From NCBI GenBank assembly GCA_964396595.1, contig CAYNFR010000002.1, positions 124,001 to 188,000 on the forward strand: DNA of 64,000 bases. Reading direction: 5' to 3'. Made by a program: the position numbers and the translations under genes. The DNA is from CAYNFR01 sp964396595. Lineage in GTDB: Bacteria > Bacteroidota > Bacteroidia > Chitinophagales > Saprospiraceae. Under the pieces are notes generated by a model. The model was not told the origin of the DNA, ran no database searches, and saw only the letters and a list, made by a program, of their open reading frames with translations. Below, piece after piece: positions 53,449 through 63,300 of this stretch; position 1 is the stretch's first letter, and each line of letters starts with the position of its first letter.

Positions 53449-56400
53449 ATGATGGCTGTACTATGCTGTATAGCGATATCATTAAGTCTACCTGCACAGA
53501 AACTGGTAGACTGTGGCACACCCTATTCTATTGATCTGAGTGTGGGCTATAGTATTGCAGGTATAGGAAGCCCATCATGTGGATGTGAAGAAAATGAGTC
53601 TGCCAGACAATGCGAATTGATAAAGATAAATCTTACCAGCACCAGAAATGGCGTAACAACCCCATATGGCTGCGATACGATTATAGTAACAGAAAGATGG
53701 TGGCGCGAGCAGAAAGATTTAATTGATTTCTTTGACCCGGTGACCTGTGAAGAGTATCCCGAATCTCCCATATATCCTGACCATTACGAGATCCCTGTAA
53801 GACATATCAGTCCCGGAGGAACGATAGAACTGCTTATGTGCAAGACAGGAAACTTTGAGGTAGACTTTATCGTCAATCTGAGTGCTCGCCCCAGCAATAC
53901 ATGCCTGCCGCATTGTCTCCCTACACTATCCTGTCCTGTAGAAGAGTATCTTAATAAAAATGAGACATGTGATTATGTCGTACCCAATTATCTTGAAGAT
54001 ATTGTCTTGTCGGATACTTGTATGCACAATATACCCATCGAACAGGCATATAAAATCACTCAGAATCCGCCACCCGGCACGATCATTCACGAAGATCTTT
54101 TTGTTGAAATATGGGTCAGTGACACGCTAGGCGTTACTGTAGCATCTTGTGATATTTCAATAGTATTAATTGGTGATGAAGGATACAGTTCTCCCCGACA
54201 ACTAAATGATATCACTTCCAATGATCCGTTATGGCCTATCGATCCGATTATACTTTATGATACAACGCTCAATGGTGATTTCATAGAGAACATCATCGAA
54301 GGTGTCAGAGAGATAATCGGCGACAATTGTGGGGACAGAATCGTAGTACATCGGTGGATGATACCACCATTGTGCGAACAAGATTCGGTCATTAGCATAA
54401 GCTATAAGATCATTGGCAATACCAAGCCGCCGGTATTTGTGAGTGTACCTACTGAGATAGATGATATCATTAGTGGATTACCCTGGCCTATTCAAGTAGA
54501 TATCCTTGCCGCTAACCCCGGAGGAGATACAACGGGAGTGAATATAATTAAAACGCAGCATGTCGATACCCTTGAACGCTGCGCCGGACTACTTGTCAAG
54601 TATAAATGGACAGCCATAGATAGTTGTGGACGAACATCTATGATTACCCGCCAGTTTAATGTATTGGCGGCAGAGAAACCACCTATTTTTATCGATACGC
54701 CGATTGTCCATGTCGATCTTATTACAGGTGACCCGTTACCTATATTCGATTACATCAGAGCCGTAACAAGATTTGGCGACACCATATATCATCATCAGAT
54801 GGAGCTATCGATCACCGATAGTAAGCAGAATGATTGCGAGGATTATGCCATCAGTTATCTATGGACAGTAATTGATGAGTGCGGTACTAAAAGTGAATAT
54901 CACTATGAAGTGACCTATAAAGTAAATAAAAATGCAGCCATCAACCTTCTAGACTTAAAAGATAAGTCTCTAGAAGTAGCAGGCTCTTGTAATGCCCATA
55001 GCGAGATCGTCCTTCCCGATCCTGGGCTTAATAAAATGAATATCGTGGTAAGCATTCTCGATAGTGACAAGAAACTCTTGGAGGTATTCGAATATCAAGA
55101 GGCTATTGTTAAGAACCTTTCTCTGGGAACAAATTACTTAGTGTATCAAGTCGTAGATAGCTGTGGATTTGAATCAGTTGACACCATATTGATGGTTTTT
55201 AGTGACACACAAGCACCTATTTTTGACTGTCCTTCAGATATAACATTGGTCATTTCTGATCCTAATGAGTGCAGCATTCAAGCTATTTGGCAAGTACCGT
55301 CAGTGGTGGATGAGTGTGATCTTGGCGAGCTTAAACAAATTTCCGGACCAGAAAGAGGCGCAACCGTCGGTTCAGGCAGATATACTATCGGCTACGAAGC
55401 GATAGACCTGAGTGGTAACCGGTCAGTATGCTACTTTGATCTGCTGGTAGTACACCAGAATACCCGCAATCTGCATTGCAGGCACATTAATCTATCCGTA
55501 GATGAGTCCTGTCGGGCTATTCTCTCCCCGCATATTATTTATGGCCTGGAAGAGACCGATTGTCTGCCAAATCTCGAACTTGAGATCATCGCTGCAGACA
55601 AAGTGATAAAAGGTGGTCTTGTAGATCTAGCTGATTATGTCGGACAAAAACTTGTCTATAAAATATGCGATCTACTCGAAGGCAACTGCTGTGAAGGAAG
55701 TGTATTGATAGAAGACAAGAGAGCTCCTGTCCTGTCCTGTGTTGATACGGTATTTCTATCGTGTTTTGAAGACTTTAGAGATTATAGGCCTGTGGTAATC
55801 GGAGAATGCTCAGATTATGAATGGATAATGAGTGATCCGATCTTAGATAATAAATGTCATCAGTCGGCACAAGCTATTTATCAACGCAGTTATAACGCTA
55901 TCGATCAATGGGGAAATCGCTCAGAAGCATGCACTACAACGATTGTTGTCAGGAGAATAAATTTAGACAGTCTTGTGCAGTTTGATTTAATCCGTTGGCC
56001 GACTGATACCACGCTGGATTGTAAAGGGCACGATGTTGTTTCAATTTCAAAAACGATCTTTGGCCATCCATATGTATTCCATAAAAATCAAGTCATTACA
56101 ATACATCAAGATCTCTGCCAACTAAATATGGATTATCAAGATCATGTCATCATTGATCTATCATGTAAAAAATGGATTCATCGCAAATGGACATTGATAG
56201 AATGGCATTGTAATGGATCTACTGTTAGAGAGCATATCCAGAAAATTATTGTCGAAGACACCACTCCCCCTGAGATATCTATTGGTCATGACACATTAGT
56301 CATGTACACTAGCGAACATAGTTGTGGATTGAGCTACACGATTCCAGCTCCATTAATCACAGATAACTGTCAAGATCCTTTAACATTGAGAGTAAGTGTC

Positions 56401-59265
56401 TTAATCAATGATGCTGTCAATAGCTCTATAGGCCATCATGTAATACTTGACCTGGGCATTAATAAAATTCAATATCAGGTAAGGGATGACTGCGAAAATT
56501 CATCTACAAGAACCCAGTACATTGTTGTCAATGATAGGACACCACCTGTGCCCATTTGTCTGGCCAATGTTGTGGTAGCTCTTGGCAGCCATTCTCAGCG
56601 TGTTTATGCCACGCACATCGACAATGGTAGTTATGATAACTGCGAGATAGACCGAATCCTTATCACTCGCAAGGAGGCGGTATGCGATCAACAGGATACT
56701 ACCTTCAGAGATTTTATTCATATCTGTTGTGAAGATATCGGGTCTAAAATATCGGTTTGGCTTAAGGTCATCGATCGAGCAGGAAATGAAAATATTTGTG
56801 ACGCATTGATCGATGTGCAGGATAAATTTATACCGGTGATTCAATGTCCCGCGGATCTTACGATCGCATGTGATTTTCCCCTGTTTCGACAAGATATTGA
56901 AGATCCATATGGTCATCTTTTCGGAAGCATTCGTCAGGATATAAGATCTATGGGCATAGATCGAAACTTTGTTATAGATAGCTCCAGGGTGCTTCGAGAT
57001 GGAGAATACTTCGATATATGCCCGAGGGGATTTAAGCTAGAGGTACAGACAGAGGAGAATCTAAATCAATGTGGGGTAGGTTATATCAAGCGCATTTTCA
57101 GTGCAACAGATGCTTCGGGCAACACTAGTGAACCGTGTACACAGACCATATCCATACGCCGTCGAAAGCCTATAATATCTGACGATATCAGCTGGCCGGA
57201 TTCACTCTTTTATATTGAGGCATGTAAAAGGCATTATCCTGATCCAGCGATAACGGGCGCTCCTCGGTGGGATGAGATATCGTGCTCTTTGCTCACTGTC
57301 AGTTATCAAGACAGTTATGCTAGTATAATTAATGGATCTGATGGGATGTGTGCGGCGGTGATACGTCGCTGGGCAGTTATCGACTGGTGTGATCCGGCAG
57401 CAACTCCACTTGATTTTGTTCAAAAGTTTAAGTTCACGGATACAATAAATCCTATTATAGAGCTCCACGATAATCCACCCGTATTTTATAGCAATAATAA
57501 CTGTGACAACGCTCATGTCATCTTGCGCGCACGAGGCAATGACAATTGTACTTCTATAGCTGGACTAGTCTGGCGAGTGGAACTTGATCGGTTTAACAAT
57601 GGTAGTTTAAATGATGTAGATTCTAGATTTATCGTAATTGATACTACAGGGGTCATATTGCAGCAAAGTCTGCCAATAGGCCATCATAGGGTGGTCTGGA
57701 CATTATCAGATCCATGTGGCAACCAAGTTAAGGAGGTATTCACTTTTGAAGTTCGGGATACGACCCTACCTGTTCCTTATGCGATTAATCTCCATACCAG
57801 CCTCATGGAGACAGGTATGGTGGAGTTATGGGCTTCAGATTTTGATCGTGGCAGTTATACCGTATGTGGCGGAGAGGTACAGCTGGCATTGGGTTTTAAA
57901 GGACAGTCATTTGATGCGACTAGATCTGTCTTGATATTTGATTGTGATCGTTTAGGAGAGAATATGGTGGATTTTTATGCTTTCCGATATGTCAATGATC
58001 AGATCATAGTTCATAACCGGCTCACAGTGATGGTTACGGTTAATGATCCATTGGAGGCATGTAAGGGACATGTGAGACGTTTCGCAGAAATAAAAGCAAA
58101 TGTGTCCTTGATAGATGATCGAGGTATGAAGAATGTGGGTGTCCATCTTGTGTCAAGCGATGATCGATTGAAATCATTTGGCCTGACGGCCAATGATGGA
58201 AGTATTGTCTTCAACAATTTGCCTATCGGTGACAGGTATACGTTATACCCACAATATGATGGCGACATACTAGAAGGGGTAAGTACCTCCGACGTCATCT
58301 GGCTTCAGCGGTATTTAATGGGTCTTCATGAAATAGAGAATATGTATCAATTCATGGCCGCTGATATTAATAAGGATGGCCGTGTGACCTTGAATGATGT
58401 TCTTGAATTGCGAAGGGTAATAGTCGGCACACACAGTGAATTCAGAAACAATGAAGGATGGCGCTTCACGACATTGGATGAGTTTAGCGATCGTACGGAT
58501 ACCATAAACAGTATGTTTAATATTCCTTCACTCAATGCGAACACATCCATCGATATTTATGCTATTAAAGTAGGTGATGTTAACGGCTCGATCATATCAG
58601 ATGCCTATGCCACTAATCGAAGCACACAGCATGTAAATATATCAGATCAACCATTTGTAGCGGGCGAGAATGTGATAATACCATTGAGCATGAGCGAGGC
58701 TAGAAACGTATATGGTTACCAAATGGAAATTACTTACGATCTCTCCACATTGTTATTAAGGGACATAAAGTCCCCATTAGATGGCTGGAGCAGCGATAAT
58801 TGGCATCATGACGCGAACCGAGGATTGATCCGGATTTCATGGTCTGGACCTATGACAGTCAACCTGCTGCCGTTAATAGAACTTCATTATGATGCTATTC
58901 AGGATGGACATGTCGGGGGAAGTATTGGCCTATCGGCCAATGGTTTTAAAAACGAAGTCTACTTCGAAGAAGGAAAGTCGACTTTAAGCTTATTCAAAGA
59001 GCCGTCTATCCGCGAAGCATTTATTTGTATGCCCAATCCATTCAGTGAATACTGTATTCTAAGCATACCGTCCTCTATAGGTAAAAAAAGAACGATTAAT
59101 ATATGGGATCTATCCGGCCAATTGATTTATAGCACTTCACTATCGAATACGGCAATACAATACCAGATTCATGGGGATCAATTTAATAAGGGAGCCGTAT
59201 ATATTGTGCAGATTGCGGGCGATAAAGACGTCGTAACAGGAAAGATACTTCGGGTTAAGTATTGA
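53449..59265 (+). CDS. Giant T9SS-exported HYR/dockerin/cohesin-like surface protein
   Basis: The 1938 residues start with a signal peptide (MMAVLCCIAISLSLPAQ). Residues ~30-1600 are repeated beta domains rich in Cys, many of HYR type (e.g. APIFDCPSDITLVI at ~588, then YEAIDLSGNRSVCYF). Residues ~1610-1662 form a dockerin-like pair (GVSTSDVIWLQRYLMG; DINKDGRVTLNDVLELRRVI). A cohesin-like strand set follows (~1737-1835; FVAGENVIIPLSMSEARNVY). The last ~85 residues are a T9SS sorting tail (MPNPFSEYCIL, INIWDLSGQLIYS, GAVYIVQI). It is probably a cell-surface adhesin or matrix protein; ligand unknown. Its end overlaps queG by 11 bases on the opposite strand. Confidence 0.88.
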   Translation: MMAVLCCIAISLSLPAQKLVDCGTPYSIDLSVGYSIAGIGSPSCGCEENESARQCELIKINLTSTRNGVTTPYGCDTIIVTERWWREQKDLIDFFDPVTCEEYPESPIYPDHYEIPVRHISPGGTIELLMCKTGNFEVDFIVNLSARPSNTCLPHCLPTLSCPVEEYLNKNETCDYVVPNYLEDIVLSDTCMHNIPIEQAYKITQNPPPGTIIHEDLFVEIWVSDTLGVTVASCDISIVLIGDEGYSSPRQLNDITSNDPLWPIDPIILYDTTLNGDFIENIIEGVREIIGDNCGDRIVVHRWMIPPLCEQDSVISISYKIIGNTKPPVFVSVPTEIDDIISGLPWPIQVDILAANPGGDTTGVNIIKTQHVDTLERCAGLLVKYKWTAIDSCGRTSMITRQFNVLAAEKPPIFIDTPIVHVDLITGDPLPIFDYIRAVTRFGDTIYHHQMELSITDSKQNDCEDYAISYLWTVIDECGTKSEYHYEVTYKVNKNAAINLLDLKDKSLEVAGSCNAHSEIVLPDPGLNKMNIVVSILDSDKKLLEVFEYQEAIVKNLSLGTNYLVYQVVDSCGFESVDTILMVFSDTQAPIFDCPSDITLVISDPNECSIQAIWQVPSVVDECDLGELKQISGPERGATVGSGRYTIGYEAIDLSGNRSVCYFDLLVVHQNTRNLHCRHINLSVDESCRAILSPHIIYGLEETDCLPNLELEIIAADKVIKGGLVDLADYVGQKLVYKICDLLEGNCCEGSVLIEDKRAPVLSCVDTVFLSCFEDFRDYRPVVIGECSDYEWIMSDPILDNKCHQSAQAIYQRSYNAIDQWGNRSEACTTTIVVRRINLDSLVQFDLIRWPTDTTLDCKGHDVVSISKTIFGHPYVFHKNQVITIHQDLCQLNMDYQDHVIIDLSCKKWIHRKWTLIEWHCNGSTVREHIQKIIVEDTTPPEISIGHDTLVMYTSEHSCGLSYTIPAPLITDNCQDPLTLRVSVLINDAVNSSIGHHVILDLGINKIQYQVRDDCENSSTRTQYIVVNDRTPPVPICLANVVVALGSHSQRVYATHIDNGSYDNCEIDRILITRKEAVCDQQDTTFRDFIHICCEDIGSKISVWLKVIDRAGNENICDALIDVQDKFIPVIQCPADLTIACDFPLFRQDIEDPYGHLFGSIRQDIRSMGIDRNFVIDSSRVLRDGEYFDICPRGFKLEVQTEENLNQCGVGYIKRIFSATDASGNTSEPCTQTISIRRRKPIISDDISWPDSLFYIEACKRHYPDPAITGAPRWDEISCSLLTVSYQDSYASIINGSDGMCAAVIRRWAVIDWCDPAATPLDFVQKFKFTDTINPIIELHDNPPVFYSNNNCDNAHVILRARGNDNCTSIAGLVWRVELDRFNNGSLNDVDSRFIVIDTTGVILQQSLPIGHHRVVWTLSDPCGNQVKEVFTFEVRDTTLPVPYAINLHTSLMETGMVELWASDFDRGSYTVCGGEVQLALGFKGQSFDATRSVLIFDCDRLGENMVDFYAFRYVNDQIIVHNRLTVMVTVNDPLEACKGHVRRFAEIKANVSLIDDRGMKNVGVHLVSSDDRLKSFGLTANDGSIVFNNLPIGDRYTLYPQYDGDILEGVSTSDVIWLQRYLMGLHEIENMYQFMAADINKDGRVTLNDVLELRRVIVGTHSEFRNNEGWRFTTLDEFSDRTDTINSMFNIPSLNANTSIDIYAIKVGDVNGSIISDAYATNRSTQHVNISDQPFVAGENVIIPLSMSEARNVYGYQMEITYDLSTLLLRDIKSPLDGWSSDNWHHDANRGLIRISWSGPMTVNLLPLIELHYDAIQDGHVGGSIGLSANGFKNEVYFEEGKSTLSLFKEPSIREAFICMPNPFSEYCILSIPSSIGKKRTINIWDLSGQLIYSTSLSNTAIQYQIHGDQFNKGAVYIVQIAGDKDVVTGKILRVKY

Positions 59266-60181
59266 GGAAATCAATATTACGCTTTAAGCCTTCATACTTA
59301 GTACGCTTAACCGCACTTTTACGGAATATCTCATTAAAGACATCTTGTGTTATTTCTTTCCATTCAGAGGCGTTCATACTCAGAAGTTTTGGATGTGGCT
59401 CGAAGGCGGGTTCGCTATGTCGGGTACTGAAGCGATTCCATGGACATACTTGCTGACATACATCACATCCAAACATCCAGTTGTCCATATTGTCTTTAAA
59501 TTCTGCGGGGATAGCTTCGCGAAGCTCTATGGTCAGATAACTGATACAACGCGATGCATCAAGCACATAGCCAGCAGGAGATATGGCATCGGTCGGACAG
59601 GCATCTATACAACGCGTACAATTACCACAATGATCACTCACAGGGTGGTCATAGTCTAGCTCGATATCAAGTATCATTTCAGCCAGAAAGAAGAAACTAC
59701 CTTTTTTCTTAGAGAGAAGTAAGGTGTGCTTGCCTACCCACCCCAGACCTGCACGTCGTGCCCAGTCTCTTTCCAATATCGGCGCCGAGTCAACGAAGCA
59801 CCTACCATTGACATCACCCGCGCGTTCTCTAAATTCAGTGAGTAAAAGTCTCAACCGTTGCTTGATCACGTCATGATAGTCTTGACCATAGGCATAGATA
59901 GATAACTTGGGCGCGGCAGAGTCTTCTTGCAGGGCATCCGTATAATAATTAAAAAGAAAGCATACAACAGACTTTGCATTATCCACTAAAAGAGAGGGAT
60001 TGACACGTTGATCGAAATGACGCTCCATATAAGCCATTGAACCGTGATAGGATTGTGAGAGCCAATTTTCTAATCTAACAACTTCTTCATCCATAAACAT
60101 TGCCTGTGCGATGCGTACATCCATAAACCCCAATTCAGCCGCACGATTCTTGAGCCATTGTGTCAGATCGCTGCGATTCAT
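59255..60181 (-). CDS. queG: Epoxyqueuosine reductase
   Basis: QueG makes queuosine in the wobble base of Asn, Asp, His and Tyr tRNAs by reducing epoxyqueuosine with cobalamin and two 4Fe-4S clusters. The cluster motifs are HCGNCTRCIDACPTDAI and GCDVCQQVCPWN. Other marks are DSAPILERDWARRAGLGWVGKHT. The 308-residue length is the shorter Bacteroidota form. It is convergent with the giant gene. Confidence 0.93.
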   Translation of the reverse strand: MNRSDLTQWLKNRAAELGFMDVRIAQAMFMDEEVVRLENWLSQSYHGSMAYMERHFDQRVNPSLLVDNAKSVVCFLFNYYTDALQEDSAAPKLSIYAYGQDYHDVIKQRLRLLLTEFRERAGDVNGRCFVDSAPILERDWARRAGLGWVGKHTLLLSKKKGSFFFLAEMILDIELDYDHPVSDHCGNCTRCIDACPTDAISPAGYVLDASRCISYLTIELREAIPAEFKDNMDNWMFGCDVCQQVCPWNRFSTRHSEPAFEPHPKLLSMNASEWKEITQDVFNEIFRKSAVKRTKYEGLKRNIDFLNT

Positions 60182-60387
60182 GATGTAGAAATAATTGTCA
60201 TAGATACAGTTTAATGGGGAATACCCTGTAAAACGTATAGTTTATACAAAGAAAATAAAATATATAAGGCAATTGAATGTATAAGTGACTCATTAAGTGC
60301 AATAAATAAATAAAAGTCTGTAATTTTCGGCCAAATATTATGTCTACCATGCTAGACTTAATGAATGATTAAATGACACCCTGACGA

Positions 60388-63300
60388 ATGAAAAATATCT
60401 TTTTATCCTGCATCTTAACGGCCTTTGTGATAGGCAACACCTTTTCTCAAACCGACTGTCGAGCAGACACGAGTTTTACAGATATTTTGTTCTTAGTGGA
60501 TAACTCGGGCAGTATAGACGACCAAGAGTATGCCAGTTTTGAACAGATCATGCGACGTACCCTGATAAAGGTACGTGATAAATGTCCCCAATCCCAGTAT
60601 GGTGTCGTACATTATGGTGGAGCCAGAGGGGTGCTTACAGAAATAGAATATAATCTGAGCGTTAATCACGCTATCAATGGTATTCAAAGACAATTCTGTA
60701 CCCAGAGAGATCCTATTACCGGTAATTGCGTAGGAGGTGGTGGGGATGATTTGAATAATGCCGTAGGCAAGATTATCGAATATTTTCAGACGGGTGAACT
60801 AAATCGAAACCCGAAGAACAAGTTAGTTCTTGTCATCTTCACGGATGCTTTTGGTTTTGAAGAGTCATGCGGATTTGTTAACTGTTCATTAATCAGGCCG
60901 TTTACAAATATTGATCGGTTAAAAAGAGATTTTGGTGCGCAAGTCACTGTAGTGGGCGCTTCACAGCAAGCGGAAGCATCACTACTAGCCATATATGCCT
61001 CACCTGGTGGTTCTTTTAGCAGTGTGCCTTTATTTGCGCAAGATTGCCCTACTACATTTGATGGGTGTGAATTGCCGCGAAAGTATATTCCTATTGAGTT
61101 TGACTCACCTGTAGAACCATCTTCAGACAGTATTGTCGCTTGTGTGTCTTGTGAGATAGAAATAATTGAAGGAGTAATCGCTAGCGCAGGTCAGAATGTA
61201 AGCATCTGCAGCGATAGAGATGAATCAGCTACCCTTACCGCTACTTTACAGAATGGTACTGCGCCAATAAGCTATGTCTGGGATCAAGGTCTTGGCACAG
61301 GGGCAGTTAAGACCGTCAAACCAAGCGTAACAACAACATATACCGTTGAGATCATCGATGCCAATGATTGTAGTGCCACAGCATCGGTTACGGTGACTGT
61401 CGAAGACTGCACACCGCCATGTGTTGATCCGCCTGTATTAACAGTTCCTGACACGTATGTTACATGCCCTGACAATCTATATTTGCCGGAGCAAGCAGGT
61501 TTTGCCACCGCTCGCGCAGGAAGTGGAAGCTTAGTATGCCCCAATCCTAAGGTTAGTTTTGAAGATAGGATGATTAGTATCATCGGGTGTTCTATTCATG
61601 TGATTCGCACATGGACAGCACAATATCCCGGATTGACCAATCCTGCCTTCACAGTGCGTGGTGATCAAGATATTTATCTTATAGATACTACGCCTCCTAT
61701 TATAACAAACTTGCCGGCGGATATTACAGTGAATTCAGATGCTTCATGCAGTGCGATAGTAAGTTGGCCCACAATCACCGGCACAGATAATTGTAAAGAT
61801 GTAACAATCACTACTAGTCGAGAGAATGGATCTCGATTTGGAGTAGGTGTATTCGTGGTCAATGTAAGAGCTGTTGATGCCTGCGGCAATTCTACAATGG
61901 ACAGTTTTACAGTCACCGTTATCGACAATTGCTGTAGTCAAGCACCAATAATTATCTGTCCTGATAATTATAACGGATGTCCGGAAGACAGTATTGATCC
62001 TACGAATACAGGTGTAGCTATCGGAAGGCCAGGTGGTGATAATTGTCCGACGCCTACCATCAGTTATCGTGATGAAATCGTTAGTGAGACTACGTGCGAA
62101 AAACTTATTAATAGACATTGGACCGCAAGTTATGTCGTAGGGGAAGATACGCTACGTACGAGCTGCTTTCATCAGATTAGACTTGTAGATACCGAGCGAC
62201 CAAATTTTATTAGTTTTCCTGATGATATAGTCATAGCTTCTTCCAACACATGTATGGCTACAGTAACTTGGCCTACAATTACAGCTCAGGATAATTGTGG
62301 TACAGTCACGATCACTACCTCAAAGGAAAATGGATCATCTTTTGATATCGGCACTACATTTATAGATGTAACGGCTACCGATGCTTGTGGAAATAGTGTG
62401 ACAGGCAGATTCTCAGTAACTGTTACAGAGAATTGTTGTCAAGCTTCCCCCTTTATTACTTGTCCAGCGGATTATGTGGGATGTCCGGGCGAAAGCCTTG
62501 ATCCGGTGAATACAGGCTTAGCTTCTGCTGACGCAGCGTCGATGAATTGTGAAAAGCCTGAGCTAAGTTTTTCGGATGAAATAGTAACAGATACGACATG
62601 CTATCAGGAGATTTTGCGCACTTGGACAGCTCGCACTCAAGTGAGGGGAGAAGTCGTTGAAATCAACTGTGTCCAGAGAATAACTCTCCAAGACACCGAG
62701 GCTCCTATATTCACAAGATTTCCTGAAGATATTGTGATTCCGTCAGATCAAAATTGTGGTATTGAAGTGAATTGGCTTAATCCATTAGCAGAAGACAATT
62801 GTGGAAACCCAACGATTACGAGCTCCATCGAGAACGGAAGTAGATTAGAAATAGGAACACATGAGGTAACATTCTCAGCTGTTGATGCATGCGGAAATAT
62901 GACTACTAGGGTGCTACGAGTACTAGTGGAGCTTAATTGCTGCAGGGAGGCGCCGATCCTAGTGTGTCCTTCAGATCATCGAGATTGTCCCAATACTTCT
63001 TCTGATCCCACACGCACAGGCCAGGCGACAGCACGCCCCGGAGGGCCTAACTGTCCGGAGCCTGCAGTTACTTTTACAGATGAAGTTATGAATCCCGATC
63101 CATGTAAAAGAGTTATAAAAAGGACATGGCGGGCTGACTATCCGGGGCTGAATGATCTAGGCTTGTTTACGACATGTGAGCAGATTATAGCATTATTGGA
63201 TACTACTCCACCGACTATTATTCAGTGTCTGCCTGATTTAGTTTTAGACCCTCATAATCCTGTCCTTGACTATGATGATGCTGAAGTGACAGATGTATGC

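Noticed and set aside
61744..62118. Minus-strand frames inside the VWA/lectin gene
   Set aside because: Antisense shadows of a long repetitive coding frame with clear domains on the plus strand.
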